The translations under genes were made by a program, and so were the position numbers. A stretch of DNA of 43,379 nt from contig JAAYSS010000080.1 in NCBI GenBank assembly GCA_012518275.1, positions 1 through 43,379 on the forward strand, in the 5' to 3' direction. Positions 33,166 to 42,617 of this stretch are shown one piece after another. Numbering within the stretch: position 1 is the first letter of the stretch; every line of letters begins with the position of its first letter. A model generated the notes under the pieces. The model searched no databases and had not been told where the DNA came from. It saw nothing but the letters and a program-made list of their open reading frames with translations. The DNA comes from Bacteroidales bacterium. Lineage in GTDB: Bacteria; Bacteroidota; Bacteroidia; Bacteroidales; Paludibacteraceae.

Positions 33166-33903
33166 TTATTTATTCCAAATTTCCCATGCTGATACTGCTT
33201 GTAATTCTAACATTTCTAATCCGTTAAGCGTAATTGTTCCTTTCTCTTTCCCTTTCTTGAGAAATAAAGTTTCTGCCGGATTATAAACAAGGTCAAAAAG
33301 TAAATGTTTTGGTGTAAGAAAATTGTAAGGCACATCCGGACATTCATTTTCGTTCGGAAACATTCCAACAGGTGTGGTATTAACTACAATTAAATTTTCA
33401 CTTAAAACACCTGAATCTAAATCGCTATATAACAGCTGTTTGTTATTGGGATTTCTCGACACAAAAGTAGTTTCAATTCCTAATTTTCTTAACCCGTAAT
33501 CAATTGCTTTGGAAGCTCCGCCGGTGCCTAAAATAAGCGCTTTTTTATGATAAGGTTGCAGGTGTTTTGAAATTGATTTTGAAAAACCAATCACATCGGA
33601 ATTATAACCTTTCAAAGTTAACGAATTATCTTTCCGAATAAATTTAATTACATTCACGGCGCCGATTTGAGCAGCGGTTTCATCCAATTCATCAAGAAAC
33701 GGGATTACTTGCTCTTTATAAGGAATTGTAACATTAAGACCGGAAAGGGTATGGTTTTTTACTAACTCTAAGAAGTTATCAATTGACTGTATTTCAAAAA
33801 GTTCATACTTTGCATCTATTGATTCACATTCAAATTTATCAGTAAAAAAAATCTTAGAAAAAGAATGTCCAAGTGGGTACCCAATCAGTCCGTAAAGTTT
33901 CAT
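33166..33903 (-). CDS. aroE: Shikimate dehydrogenase
   Basis: A 245-residue enzyme that reduces 3-dehydroshikimate to shikimate with NADPH in aromatic amino acid synthesis. Substrate-site residues S14 and S16 (GHSFSK), K63 in NVTIPYKE (catalytic) and D103 in NSDVIGF (catalytic) are present, then the nucleotide motif LGTGGASKA. It is shorter than E. coli AroE (272), which is usual for this phylum. It lies 23 bases after the TPR gene. Confidence 0.96.
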   Translation of the reverse strand: MKLYGLIGYPLGHSFSKIFFTDKFECESIDAKYELFEIQSIDNFLELVKNHTLSGLNVTIPYKEQVIPFLDELDETAAQIGAVNVIKFIRKDNSLTLKGYNSDVIGFSKSISKHLQPYHKKALILGTGGASKAIDYGLRKLGIETTFVSRNPNNKQLLYSDLDSGVLSENLIVVNTTPVGMFPNENECPDVPYNFLTPKHLLFDLVYNPAETLFLKKGKEKGTITLNGLEMLELQAVSAWEIWNK

Positions 33904-33926
33904 TGTCAGAATTATTTATCAAAAAC

Positions 33927-35327
33927 TTATTCTTTAGGTAAACCATGAGCTATTTTCAAAAATTTTTCTTCAGCTCCCGGGCATAGTTCAAGGAATAATT
34001 TTTTCGCATCCAAATTGCGGTGAATAGCCAGCTCAAGAAATGTTGTAGATTTATCATAATCTTTTGTATAATAGCTTGTTACGGCAATAAAAAGCTCAAT
34101 AAATTCAAGTGTTTGATCGAAGCTGTATGCTAATTCGTAATACTTTAAAGCAGTTTTAAAATCAGCAAAATCCATGTAAATATTGCCCATCTCAAGTAAT
34201 GCATCCGGCTGATTGGGATCAATACTAACTGCCTGGTGATAAGCCTTTAATGCTTCTTTATATTCACCAAGTCTCATTTTTGCTTCGGCGAGATATATCC
34301 ACACATCAGCCAGTTCGCTTTCTATTTCAAGTGCTTTTTGAATGTACTCCAAGCTTTCGTGAAACAGTTCCAATTCAAGCAAACAAACAGCAATCCCCAC
34401 TATCGCATCGTAATTATCCTCTATTTCATTGTACGAAAGTTTGTAGTAGTGAAGAGCTTCGGGAAAGTCTTCCATTTTTTCATAACATTCAGCGATAAAC
34501 AGCCAAATCTGCCATTTATTCGAACTAGTTTGTTCAAATTCTAAATACATCTCAACGGCTTGTTTCCACTGCCCGAGCTGAAAATGAGAATGCCCTTTTT
34601 GTATCAGCGAAATGGTATCTTTCTCATTGATAGCCAGCGCATAATCATATGCATCAATGGCATCATTATATTGATTTAATAGAAAATAAACTTGCCCAAG
34701 ATTGAACCAAGCCTCTCCTGCATAAGGATCGATATCGATAATCCTTTTATAAGTTTGAATTGCATCAGACAGCATTGTTTTCTGTTCCTGACAAAATGCT
34801 ATATCAAATAGCAAATCGATATTTCTCGGATTATGCTCCTCTCCTATTTTCAAAAGTTCTAGCGCTAACTCAAACATACCGTCTTTTATGAAAACCATAG
34901 CGAGCTCATTGCAAATAATGTCTATGTTTTCATTATTCTCTTCAGCAATCAGTTTTTTTGCCAATTCAAAAGCCTCCTGAAAACGTTCAAGCGTTGCAAG
35001 AGCTTCAATTTTCATGAATGTAACTTCAAAATCAGAATCTTCAATCAAGTTGGAAAGTATGCGAAGCGCTTTCTTGGGATCACCCGTAGTCAAGTAGATT
35101 TTGGCACGTTTCATGTCTAGTGCATCACTGGTAGGATGTAGTTTTTTTCCTAAATCAATGGCTTGCATCGAATCTTTTGTGCGTCCGTATGCCAAATAGT
35201 AATCCGCTATTTTCTCCATTTCATCAACGTCAAAATAGCCTGGTGCACCACCAGACAAATAGAGTTCGTATCGATTCACCAGTTCATCTGAATCATCATC
35301 CATAAAAAAAGAAAAATTACGTCTCAT
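33927..35327 (-). CDS. TPR repeat protein
   Basis: A 466-residue cytoplasmic protein without signal peptide, made almost wholly of TPR helices (AWFNLGQVYFLLNQYNDAID, ADVWIYLAEAKMRLGEYKEA, DALLEMGNIYMDFADFKTAL). The N-terminus is acidic (MDDDSDELVNRYELYLSGG). It likely acts as a scaffold. It is the first gene of the operon TPR-aroE-rsmE-CPBP; this pairing with aroE suggests only shared housekeeping expression. Confidence 0.93.
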   Translation of the reverse strand: MRRNFSFFMDDDSDELVNRYELYLSGGAPGYFDVDEMEKIADYYLAYGRTKDSMQAIDLGKKLHPTSDALDMKRAKIYLTTGDPKKALRILSNLIEDSDFEVTFMKIEALATLERFQEAFELAKKLIAEENNENIDIICNELAMVFIKDGMFELALELLKIGEEHNPRNIDLLFDIAFCQEQKTMLSDAIQTYKRIIDIDPYAGEAWFNLGQVYFLLNQYNDAIDAYDYALAINEKDTISLIQKGHSHFQLGQWKQAVEMYLEFEQTSSNKWQIWLFIAECYEKMEDFPEALHYYKLSYNEIEDNYDAIVGIAVCLLELELFHESLEYIQKALEIESELADVWIYLAEAKMRLGEYKEALKAYHQAVSIDPNQPDALLEMGNIYMDFADFKTALKYYELAYSFDQTLEFIELFIAVTSYYTKDYDKSTTFLELAIHRNLDAKKLFLELCPGAEEKFLKIAHGLPKE

Positions 35328-35344
35328 GATGGATCATTTTTTTA

Positions 35345-35352
35345 CAAAAGTA
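35345..35352 (-). promoter_or_regulatory. Candidate -7 box of the TPR-aroE operon
   Basis: CAAAAGTA on the plus strand is TACTTTTG on the minus strand, a perfect -7 match 17 bases before the start codon. No -33 box is seen. The rest of the 306-base divergent gap (35328-35633) is AT-rich. Confidence 0.55.
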
Positions 35353-35599
35353 ATACATTAGTTCTTCTCTAAATGTTTTTTTAATGAAAAGTTATAAACA
35401 ATTAAGGAATCTGAAGCAGATAAAAGTGTTTAATCTTATTATCAGCAATTTAAATAATTACACCGTATAAAGCAATCCAGAATCATTTATTATTTTATCA
35501 ATTTGAAAATTCTTTTGTTAATTTGCTTACAAAATTCTCATAAAACAACAATAATAAGAACAACTTCATCGTTTTTTATCAAATATCTTTTAAGTTTTG

Positions 35600-35607
35600 T
35601 ATCTTTG
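35600..35607 (+). promoter_or_regulatory. -7 box of glnN
   Basis: TATCTTTG is a perfect -7 match 26 bases before the glnN start codon. The -33 element is not obvious. Confidence 0.55.
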
Positions 35608-35633
35608 CTCTCTGATAATTTACCTTTTAATTT

Positions 35634-37829
35634 ATGTCAACAATTCGATTCAAAGCAGTAGAAGAAGCCACTAAGCGTCTTCCTTTAGGAGTTAAATCAC
35701 CGAATATGCAGCCCTCTGAGTATTACGGAGTAAATATTTTCGACCGTAAACAGATGTCGAAATACTTGTCTAAAGAAACCATGAAAGTACTTACAGACGC
35801 TATAGACGAGGGCATAACTTTGCCGCGCGAGATTGCCGAGCATGTTGCTGCAGGTATGAAGCTGTGGGCAATAGAGATGGGTGTAACGCATTATACACAT
35901 TGGTTTCAGCCATTAACAGATGGTACTGCTGAAAAACACGATTCATTTATTGACTACGCCAACGAACCCGGTGGAAAAATCATTGAAAAATTTTCAGGAA
36001 AATTACTTGCACAACAAGAACCGGATGCTTCTAGTTTCCCAAGTGGTGGTATTCGAAATACATTTGAAGCACGTGGATATACTGCTTGGGATCCATCTTC
36101 GCCGGCATTTATTGTTAATGATACTTTGTGTATTCCTACAGTATTTATCTCTTACACAGGCGAAGCCTTAGACTACAAAACACCACTTTTGAAGGCACTT
36201 TCAGCGGTTGATAAAGCGGCGGTAGATGTTTGTAAATTATTTGATCCAAAAGTAAAGAAAGTATATTCTTACTTAGGGTGGGAACAAGAATTTTTCTTGG
36301 TTGACAAGGCTTTATATCATGCTCGCCCCGATTTGAAGCTGACCGGCAGAACATTGATCGGACACGAAAGTGCCAAAAATCAACAATTGGAAGACCACTA
36401 TTTTGGAGCAGTTCCAATGCGTGTTGCTGCATTTATGCGTGAGGTAGAGTTTGAAGCATATAGATACGGTATACCATTGAAAACCAGACATAACGAAGTT
36501 GCACCTAATCAGTTTGAGATTGCACCGATTTATGGAGAAACCAATTTGGCAAACGACCAGAACCTTCTTGTAATGTCTATCATGGATAAAATTGCTAATA
36601 AGCACCATTTCAAGCTATTGATTCATGAAAAACCTTTTGCAGGAGTTAATGGCTCCGGCAAGCACAACAATTGGTCACTTGGTACCAATACAGGCGTTGG
36701 GCTATTCACTCCCGGGAAAACTCCGAATGAGAATTTGCAATTTATCAGTTTTGTTGTAAATGCCATAATGGCGGTTTATAAAAACAATGCTCTACTAAAA
36801 GCATCTATCATGACTGCTGGTAACGCCCATCGCCTTGGGGCAAACGAAGCGCCCCCCATAATCATCTCTGTGTTTTTAGGTAGTCATATTTCAAAGGTAT
36901 TAGACAAAATAGAAGAAAGCTCCGAAGATGATGATATTACGGTAGAAGAGTTACAAAAAATGAAGCTTGGTGTTGCACATATTCCAGAGGTTTTGATTGA
37001 CAATACCGACAGAAATCGTACTTCACCTTTTGCTTTTACCGGTAATCGATTTGAGTTTCGTGCTGTTGGTTCCTCGGCAAATTGTGCTTCAGCAATGATT
37101 GCACTAAACTCGGTCATGGCCGCTCAGCTTATCGACTTCAAAAAAGAAATTGACAAAAAAATGAATGCCGGTATGAAAAAAGAGCAGGCAATTTATGACA
37201 CGCTCCGTTTCTATATCAAAGAATGTAAAGCCATTCGATTTGACGGTAACGGCTACAGCGATGAGTGGAAAAAGGAGGCTGAAAAGCGAGGTTTGAACTG
37301 TGAAACGAGTGTTCCTGTTATTTATGACAGCTACATATCGCCACAAACTGTACATATGTTTGAAAGCATCGGTGTGATGAACGAGCGTGAACTTAAAGCC
37401 AGAAACGAGGTAAAATGGGAAACTTACACTAAGAAAATTCAGATTGAAGCGCGTGTTTTGGGTGATATATCGATGAATCATATTATTCCTGTGGCTACTC
37501 AGTATCAGACAGCCTTACTTGACAATGTTTATAAACTTAATAGCACATTTGAAAAAGAAAAGGCAAAAACACTCAACGAACATAACATTGCACTAATTGA
37601 GAAAATTGCAACTCATATTTTAGGTATTAAAAATAACGTTGATGACATGGTTGAGGCTCGGAAAATAGCTAACAAAATTGAAAATGTGAGGAAAAAAGCA
37701 ATAGCTTATCACGATACTGTGGCTCCATATTTGGAAATTATTCGTTATCATTCCGATGAATTGGAACTCATAGTTGATAATCAGATGTGGCCCTTGCCAA
37801 AGTATAGAGAATTACTATTTATCAGTTAA
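35634..37829 (+). CDS. glnN: Glutamine synthetase type III
   Basis: A 731-residue GSIII, the large dodecameric glutamine synthetase common in Bacteroidota; it makes glutamine from glutamate, ammonia and ATP. Seen: the N-terminal GSIII domain (LPLGVKSPNMQPSEYYGVN, core PLGVK), the catalytic EQEFFLVD segment near 218-225, NEVAPNQFEIAP near 292-303, the nucleotide-site motif GVNGSGKHNNWS near 338-349, and NRTSPFAFTGNRFEFRAVGS (arginine-flap region, near 460-479). Length is typical. It is monocistronic, with a strong terminator. Confidence 0.98.
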   Translation: MSTIRFKAVEEATKRLPLGVKSPNMQPSEYYGVNIFDRKQMSKYLSKETMKVLTDAIDEGITLPREIAEHVAAGMKLWAIEMGVTHYTHWFQPLTDGTAEKHDSFIDYANEPGGKIIEKFSGKLLAQQEPDASSFPSGGIRNTFEARGYTAWDPSSPAFIVNDTLCIPTVFISYTGEALDYKTPLLKALSAVDKAAVDVCKLFDPKVKKVYSYLGWEQEFFLVDKALYHARPDLKLTGRTLIGHESAKNQQLEDHYFGAVPMRVAAFMREVEFEAYRYGIPLKTRHNEVAPNQFEIAPIYGETNLANDQNLLVMSIMDKIANKHHFKLLIHEKPFAGVNGSGKHNNWSLGTNTGVGLFTPGKTPNENLQFISFVVNAIMAVYKNNALLKASIMTAGNAHRLGANEAPPIIISVFLGSHISKVLDKIEESSEDDDITVEELQKMKLGVAHIPEVLIDNTDRNRTSPFAFTGNRFEFRAVGSSANCASAMIALNSVMAAQLIDFKKEIDKKMNAGMKKEQAIYDTLRFYIKECKAIRFDGNGYSDEWKKEAEKRGLNCETSVPVIYDSYISPQTVHMFESIGVMNERELKARNEVKWETYTKKIQIEARVLGDISMNHIIPVATQYQTALLDNVYKLNSTFEKEKAKTLNEHNIALIEKIATHILGIKNNVDDMVEARKIANKIENVRKKAIAYHDTVAPYLEIIRYHSDELELIVDNQMWPLPKYRELLFIS

Positions 37830-37838
37830 TCATAACTT

Positions 37839-37866
37839 CAAACAAACAAACAAACAAACAAACAAA
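37839..37866. repeat. (CAAA)7 tetranucleotide repeat
   Basis: Seven exact CAAA units lie between the glnN stop (37829) and its terminator; the last unit overlaps the A-rich start of the terminator stem. It is non-coding. Confidence 0.9.
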
Positions 37867-37898
37867 AGAGGCCGAATCGTTATGATTCGGCCTCTTTT
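37864..37898. terminator. Bidirectional terminator between glnN and tsf
   Basis: AAAAGAGGCCGAATC (37864-37878) and GATTCGGCCTCTTTT (37884-37898) form a perfect 15-bp stem with a 5-nt loop, A-rich before and T-rich after. It serves both convergent units. Confidence 0.95.
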
Positions 37899-37915
37899 TA
37901 TTAATTAATAATCAA

Positions 37916-38734
37916 CTATTCTTCGTTCAAAGTAACACGTTTGAAATCAACCGCAGTTGCATTATTTTCTTTTAAGTAATTAGCAATAGAAATTTTGTTG
38001 TCCTTAATAAATGCTTGCTCAAGGAGTGTTGATTCTTGGAAAAATTTGTTCAAGCGCCCTTCTGCTATTTTATCCAGAATGTTTTCCGGTTTACCTTCTT
38101 GACGAGCTTTTTCACGACCTACTTCCAGTTCAGTATCAATTGTTTCCTGAGGAACAGAAGTTCGGTCTAATGCTATCGGATTCATAGCTGCAACCTGCAT
38201 TGCTACGTCATTAGCAACTTGTTGCTTTACATTTTCCTCAGCAAAAGCAACAATTGCAGCCAACATATTTCCCGGATGAATGTATGAAACCACGCTTTCA
38301 CCTTTTACAAACTCATAATAGTCCAATTCCATTTTCTCGCCGGTAATACCTGAACGATCTGTTACAAGTTCATCAATTGAGCGTCCGTCAATTTCCAATG
38401 CTTTCAAAGCTTCAAGTGATTCTGGTTTTTGAGCCATTGCCACATCCAGGATTGACTGTGTAAGTGCAATAAATTCATTATTTTTAGCTACAAAGTCGGT
38501 TTCACATTTCAGCGCCAATACTGCTGCGAATCCTTCTTTTGCATCTGCTAATACACACCCTTCGGATGCTTCACGATCACTACGCTTTGCAGCAATTGCT
38601 TGTCCTTTTTTACGAATAATTTCTATTGCTTTATCAAAATCACCATTGGCTTCTGCAAGTGCATTTTTGCAATCCATCATACCGGCACCGGTCATGGTGC
38701 GCAATTTTGAAATTTCTGCTATTGATACTGCCAT
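37916..38734 (-). CDS. tsf: Elongation factor Ts
   Basis: A 272-residue EF-Ts, the nucleotide exchange factor of EF-Tu. The N-terminal UBA-like domain (SKLRTMTGAGMMDCKNALAE, about 9-28), the TDFV motif that contacts EF-Tu (CETDFVAKN) and a C-terminal dimer domain (EQAFIKDNKISIANYL) are present. It is the last gene of the rplM-rpsI-rpsB-tsf cluster. Confidence 0.98.
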   Translation of the reverse strand: MAVSIAEISKLRTMTGAGMMDCKNALAEANGDFDKAIEIIRKKGQAIAAKRSDREASEGCVLADAKEGFAAVLALKCETDFVAKNNEFIALTQSILDVAMAQKPESLEALKALEIDGRSIDELVTDRSGITGEKMELDYYEFVKGESVVSYIHPGNMLAAIVAFAEENVKQQVANDVAMQVAAMNPIALDRTSVPQETIDTELEVGREKARQEGKPENILDKIAEGRLNKFFQESTLLEQAFIKDNKISIANYLKENNATAVDFKRVTLNEE

Positions 38735-38886
38735 AATAATAAACCCACTTTTATCTCTTTTTTAATAGGAGAAATCCGTTGGGAGAGATTCTAATTTTGT
38801 TAATTAATATTTTTTAAATAAAGAGTTACACTTGTTTTGTTCTGAGAATCAAAAAATAATTCAACGCATCGACTTAAAACTAACAA

Positions 38887-39729
38887 TTATTCTTCTTCCT
38901 TCGTAAATTTATCTACCACTTTAGCTTTCAATGCCTCTTCGTCTTCTTTCTTTGTTCTCGGACGTTTTTTTGATACGCGTGATTTTCTTGCCTTTGGCTC
39001 TGTAGATGACTCTGCTTCTGCCTTGGTGTCAACTTTCTCTATTTTACGTTCTTCAATTCCTTCTTGAATGGCGTCGCAAATGGCGTTGACAATAACTTCT
39101 ATTGATTTGTTAGCATCATCGTTTGCCGGAATTACAAAATCAATATTGGTTGGGTCTGAGTTAGTATCAACAATACCGAAAATTGGAATTCCAAGACGTT
39201 GAGCTTCTTTTACAGCAATTTGTTCTTTCATCACATCCACTACGAAAATAGCTGATGGTAGCCGAGTAAGATCAGCGATTGAACCGAGGTTCTTTTCCAG
39301 TTTTTCGCGCTGGCGTGTAATTTGAAGTTTTTCGCGTTTTGAGATATTGTCAAAAGTTCCGTCAGCAATCATTTTGTCAATGTTTGACATCTTTTTGACA
39401 GCTTTACGGATGGTAGGAAAGTTGGTTAGCATACCACCAGCCCAACGTTCTGTAATGTATGGCATACCTAGTAAAGCAGCTTTTTCGGATACAATTTCTT
39501 TAGCTTGCCTTTTTGTGGCAACAAATAAGATTTTGCGTCCTGATTTAGCAATTTGTTTAGCTGCTGCTGCTGCTTCATCGATTTTTACAACTGTTTTGTG
39601 TAGGTCAATAATATGGATGCCATTGCGTTCCATAAAAATATAGGGAGCCATTGCGGGGTTCCATTTGCGCTTTAAGTGGCCGAAATGACAGCCTGCGTCC
39701 AATAATTCTTCGAAATTTGTTCTTGACAT
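38887..39729 (-). CDS. rpsB: Small ribosomal subunit protein uS2
   Basis: A 280-residue S2 protein: N-terminal LLDAGCHFGHLKRKWNPAM (core GCHFGH), central RWAGGMLTNF, and PIFGIVDTNSDPTNIDFVIP (core DTNSDP). The last 45 or so residues are a charged extension (Lys/Glu/Arg), common in this phylum and not part of the core fold. tsf follows after 152 bases. Confidence 0.98.
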   Translation of the reverse strand: MSRTNFEELLDAGCHFGHLKRKWNPAMAPYIFMERNGIHIIDLHKTVVKIDEAAAAAKQIAKSGRKILFVATKRQAKEIVSEKAALLGMPYITERWAGGMLTNFPTIRKAVKKMSNIDKMIADGTFDNISKREKLQITRQREKLEKNLGSIADLTRLPSAIFVVDVMKEQIAVKEAQRLGIPIFGIVDTNSDPTNIDFVIPANDDANKSIEVIVNAICDAIQEGIEERKIEKVDTKAEAESSTEPKARKSRVSKKRPRTKKEDEEALKAKVVDKFTKEEE

Positions 39730-39909
39730 TTTTTGTTTTTGTTTACTTTCTTTTTAATTCTGTTTTAGAATCAATCTATAAGTAGCGTTTCTGTTAATTA
39801 AATGAGAAAAGATCTTATAAATTTAGATACTAAACTAATATATTCTAATTCTAATCTGCAATACAATGATATGCTGCTAAATCGGCATATTGACATATTG
39901 CGTATTTTT

Positions 39910-40296
39910 TTAACGTTTTGAGAATTGGAATCTTTTTCGTGCTTTTGGTTGACCCGGTTTTTTGCGTTCCACTTGGCGTGGATCACGAGTCATAAATCCT
40001 TCCTCTTTCAACACTTTTTTATCTTCCGGATTAATTTTAACCAAAGCTCGTGCAATAGCTAAACGCAAAGCTTCTGCTTGTCCGTTGTACCCACCTCCAT
40101 TAAGGTTAACTTTGATATCGTATTTGTCAGCAACCCCTAATTTATTAAGCGGCTGTTTTACGATATACTGCAACATTGGTGATGGAAAATAATTAGTAAA
40201 TTCTCGTTTATTAATTGTAATATCTCCTTTTCCTTCACTCACAAAAATGCGAGCAACAGCTGCTTTTCTTCTTCCTAGTGCATTTACTATTTCCAT
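39910..40296 (-). CDS. rpsI: Small ribosomal subunit protein uS9
   Basis: A 128-residue S9 protein with GRRKAAVARIFV at the N-terminus, the conserved GGGYNGQAEALRLAIARAL (about 67-85) and a basic tail ending KARKRFQFSKR, which reaches the P-site tRNA. It lies 5 bases after rplM. The 180-base spacer to rpsB is AT-rich and has one small dyad (ATATGC/GCATAT, 39869-39890). Confidence 0.98.
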   Translation of the reverse strand: MEIVNALGRRKAAVARIFVSEGKGDITINKREFTNYFPSPMLQYIVKQPLNKLGVADKYDIKVNLNGGGYNGQAEALRLAIARALVKINPEDKKVLKEEGFMTRDPRQVERKKPGQPKARKRFQFSKR

Positions 40297-40301
40297 ATTT
40301 A

Positions 40302-40757
40302 TTATTTAAGTGAGTTTAAATCAATTTGTTTCGGTTGTTGTGCTTGCATATTATGTTCCGGACCTGCAAACACATACAGATTATTAATAATTTTCTCTCC
40401 TAAGCGGTTTTTTGGCAACATACCTTTTACCACTTTGCGTATAAGACGTTCCGGACTTTTATCCATCATATTCTGCGGGGTATATCTCCTTTCTCCACCC
40501 GGATAACCGGAGTAGTGTTGATAAACGCGTTCTGTCCATTTATTTCCGGTCAAACGCACTTTATCTGCATTAACTATGATTACATTATCGCCACAGTCAA
40601 TATGCGGTGTAAAATTTGGTTTATGTTTGCCGCGCAAAAGCTTTGCTACTTTTGAGCTCATACGTCCCAATATCATATCTGTAGCATCTACTACTACCCA
40701 TTCTTTCTGTACAGTCGCTTTATTAGCAGAAATAGTTTTATAACTTAACGTATTCAC
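40302..40757 (-). CDS. rplM: Large ribosomal subunit protein uL13
   Basis: A 151-residue L13 protein: VVDATDMILGRMSSKVAKLL (about 22-41, core LGRMSS), HIDCGDNVIIVNA, YQHYSGYPGG and the end block KGMLPKNRLGEKIINNLYVF (core MLPKNRLG). It is the first gene of the cluster and has a full promoter about 140 bases upstream with a leader that may carry autoregulation. Confidence 0.98.
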   Translation of the reverse strand: MNTLSYKTISANKATVQKEWVVVDATDMILGRMSSKVAKLLRGKHKPNFTPHIDCGDNVIIVNADKVRLTGNKWTERVYQHYSGYPGGERRYTPQNMMDKSPERLIRKVVKGMLPKNRLGEKIINNLYVFAGPEHNMQAQQPKQIDLNSLK

Positions 40758-40891
40758 TTTTTATTAAATGTTTTATTATTAATACTCAGCCTTCTGAAGA
40801 CAAAATACCACTGTTATGAATTGAGGCTAATCGGCACATAATAGGATATTTACACTGTCTTCTAAAAAGACTATCTTCCGGGATAATAAAC
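40758..40891 (-). promoter_or_regulatory. Possible L13 autoregulatory leader
   Basis: The promoter at 40898-40928 puts the transcript start near 40891, leaving a leader of about 130 nt before rplM. On the minus strand it can form GTCTT/AAGAC around TTTAG (near 40865-40879) and an AGCCT/AGGCT pairing closer to the gene. Ribosomal protein leaders for L13 have been proposed in this class; I cannot confirm a match. Confidence 0.4.
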
Positions 40892-40897
40892 GGACTG

Positions 40898-40928
40898 CAA
40901 AATTACTGCTTTTATTTTGATTGACAAA
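40898..40928 (-). promoter_or_regulatory. Promoter of rplM-rpsI-rpsB-tsf
   Basis: On the minus strand a -33 TTTG (40925-40928) and a -7 TAATTTTG (40898-40905) are spaced by 19 bases, a full consensus match. Confidence 0.75.
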
Positions 40929-41046
40929 ATATATTGTAAAAGATTTTTTACAAGAAAAAAATGGTGTGATAAATGAACGCGAAAGTACGTCACTGTACAA
41001 GATATACGATTTTAGACACCACAATCTTCAAACTAAAAACTATGAA

Positions 41047-41655
41047 CTAAAATCGAATCTCCCCGGCTCCTTCTCGAATCAACACAGGTTCATTGCCCGT
41101 ACAATCAATGATTGTAGAATGCGTTTGACCTCCAATTCCTCCATCAATAACCAGATCTACTCGCTGGTCATATTTTTCGCGCATCAGCTCCGGATCGGTA
41201 CAGTATTCAGAAGTAGCATCATCCATCGAAATAGAACTGGTCATGATTGGATTTCCGAGTTCACGTACTATTTCAAGAGGAATATTATTATTTGGAATGC
41301 GAATTCCTACGTTTTTCTTGTTTTTAAAAAGTTTCGGTAAGCTGTTACTCCCTTTTAATATAAAAGTAAATGGTCCGGGAAGGTTTTTCTTCATGAGTTT
41401 AAAAGCAGTATCATCCATTTTTGCATACTTGCTTACCTGACTCATTTTGTGACAGATAAATGATAGATTCGTTTTACGAGTCTGAATATTTTTCAGCTTA
41501 GAAATCAGATCGATTCCTTTCGAATTAAAAATATCACATGCAAATGCATATACCGTATCGGTAGGGGTAATGATTACTCCGCCATTACGTAGCACTTCTG
41601 CAACATGACGTATTTGCTTGGAATTTGGATTGGTATCGTACAGTTTGATTAACAT
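41047..41655 (-). CDS. YrdC/Sua5 family threonylcarbamoyl-AMP synthase-like
   Basis: A 202-residue YrdC-domain protein. ITPTDTVYAFACDI (about 30-43) is the nucleotide-site motif, KLKNIQTRKTNLSFICHK follows it (core KNIQTRK), then PGPFTFILKG and VGIRIPNN. The family makes threonylcarbamoyl-AMP for the tRNA t6A modification; short forms without the Sua5 C-terminal domain include YciO-type paralogues, so the activity is likely but not certain. A 9-bp dyad (41007-41015, 41047-41055) overlaps its stop codon. Confidence 0.88.
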   Translation of the reverse strand: MLIKLYDTNPNSKQIRHVAEVLRNGGVIITPTDTVYAFACDIFNSKGIDLISKLKNIQTRKTNLSFICHKMSQVSKYAKMDDTAFKLMKKNLPGPFTFILKGSNSLPKLFKNKKNVGIRIPNNNIPLEIVRELGNPIMTSSISMDDATSEYCTDPELMREKYDQRVDLVIDGGIGGQTHSTIIDCTGNEPVLIREGAGEIRF

Positions 41656-41703
41656 TTAAGCAAAAAATCAACATGTAATAAATTTTTGCAAAATTACAAA
41701 AAG

Positions 41704-41735
41704 AAATCCCACAAACAAAAGAGTTTGCGGGATTT
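41704..41735 (-). terminator. Terminator of tpiA
   Basis: AAATCCCACAAAC (41704-41716) and GTTTGCGGGATTT (41723-41735) form a 13-bp stem with one mismatch that can pair as G-U in RNA; on the minus strand it is followed by CTTTTT. It lies 20 bases past the tpiA stop. Confidence 0.85.
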
Positions 41736-41754
41736 TCAATGTTTTATTTTTCAA

Positions 41755-42510
41755 TTAAAAAGCATCAATAATTGCTTTGAAATCATCTGCTTTGAGTGAT
41801 GCTCCACCAATCAATCCACCATCCACATCAGGGTTTGCAAAAAGTTCTTTCGCATTGTTTGGTTTACAGCTCCCGCCGTAAAGTATGGTTGTGTCTTCAG
41901 CTACTTCGTTTCCGTATTTTTCAGCAATTAAACTGCGAATGTAAGCATGAATTTCTTGTGCTTGGTCAGGCGTGGCCGTTAGACCTGTTCCGATAGCCCA
42001 AACCGGTTCGTAAGCGAGAACTACTTTTGAAAATTCTTCTACAGAAAGGTTGAAAACTGAACCTTCAAGTTGAGCTTTAACCACTTCGTTTTGTTTATTG
42101 GCTTCACGCTCTTCTTTCGATTCGCCAATGCAGAAAATAGGTTTTAATTCGTTTTTTAAGGCTAAACGTACTTTTTCTTTTAAAATTTCGTGCGTTTCAC
42201 CATAATAGGCTCTTCGTTCAGAGTGTCCTAAAATAACGTATTCAGCTCCCGTTGATTTAATCATAGATGCACTAACTTCACCGGTATAAGCGCCAGACTC
42301 TTTGTCGGCACAGTTTTGTGCTGATACGTGAATCTTACTAGTATCAACTGCTGAAGTTACGCTTGCCAAATGGATAAATGGGGTGCCGATGATTACTTCA
42401 CATTTAGGTGAAGCATCGGTCAAAACATTATTTAACTCTGTGGCAAGTGCCAGTCCTTCTTGCAGGGTTTTGTTCATTTTCCAGTTTCCTGCTACAATTT
42501 TTTTTCTCAT
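41755..42510 (-). CDS. tpiA: Triosephosphate isomerase
   Basis: The preferred start is ATG at 42510 ([15 protein letters not shown]), giving 251 residues; an in-frame Met 21 bases further upstream adds only MGIILSK. The enzyme interconverts glyceraldehyde 3-phosphate and dihydroxyacetone phosphate. Catalytic residues are seen as Lys in GNWKMN, His in ILGHSERR and Glu in [11 protein letters not shown]; the phosphate-binding loop follows in YGGSCKPNN. Length is normal. Confidence 0.98.
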   Translation of the reverse strand: MRKKIVAGNWKMNKTLQEGLALATELNNVLTDASPKCEVIIGTPFIHLASVTSAVDTSKIHVSAQNCADKESGAYTGEVSASMIKSTGAEYVILGHSERRAYYGETHEILKEKVRLALKNELKPIFCIGESKEEREANKQNEVVKAQLEGSVFNLSVEEFSKVVLAYEPVWAIGTGLTATPDQAQEIHAYIRSLIAEKYGNEVAEDTTILYGGSCKPNNAKELFANPDVDGGLIGGASLKADDFKAIIDAF

Positions 42511-42617
42511 TTTTGATAAGATAATTCCCAATTCTAAAAATTAGGTCGTTTATGATTTAATTAATTATTATTTAGCTAATTATGATATGTTCTTAAAAAT
42601 ATTATCTGTTTCGACTT

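Noticed and set aside
37839-37866. CRISPR-like repeat
   Set aside because: It is a simple tetranucleotide tract without spacers.
41007-41055. Terminator after the YrdC-like gene
   Set aside because: CGATTTTAG/CTAAAATCG is a perfect 9-bp dyad, but the loop is 31 nt, the stem is AT-rich and no T-run follows on the minus strand.
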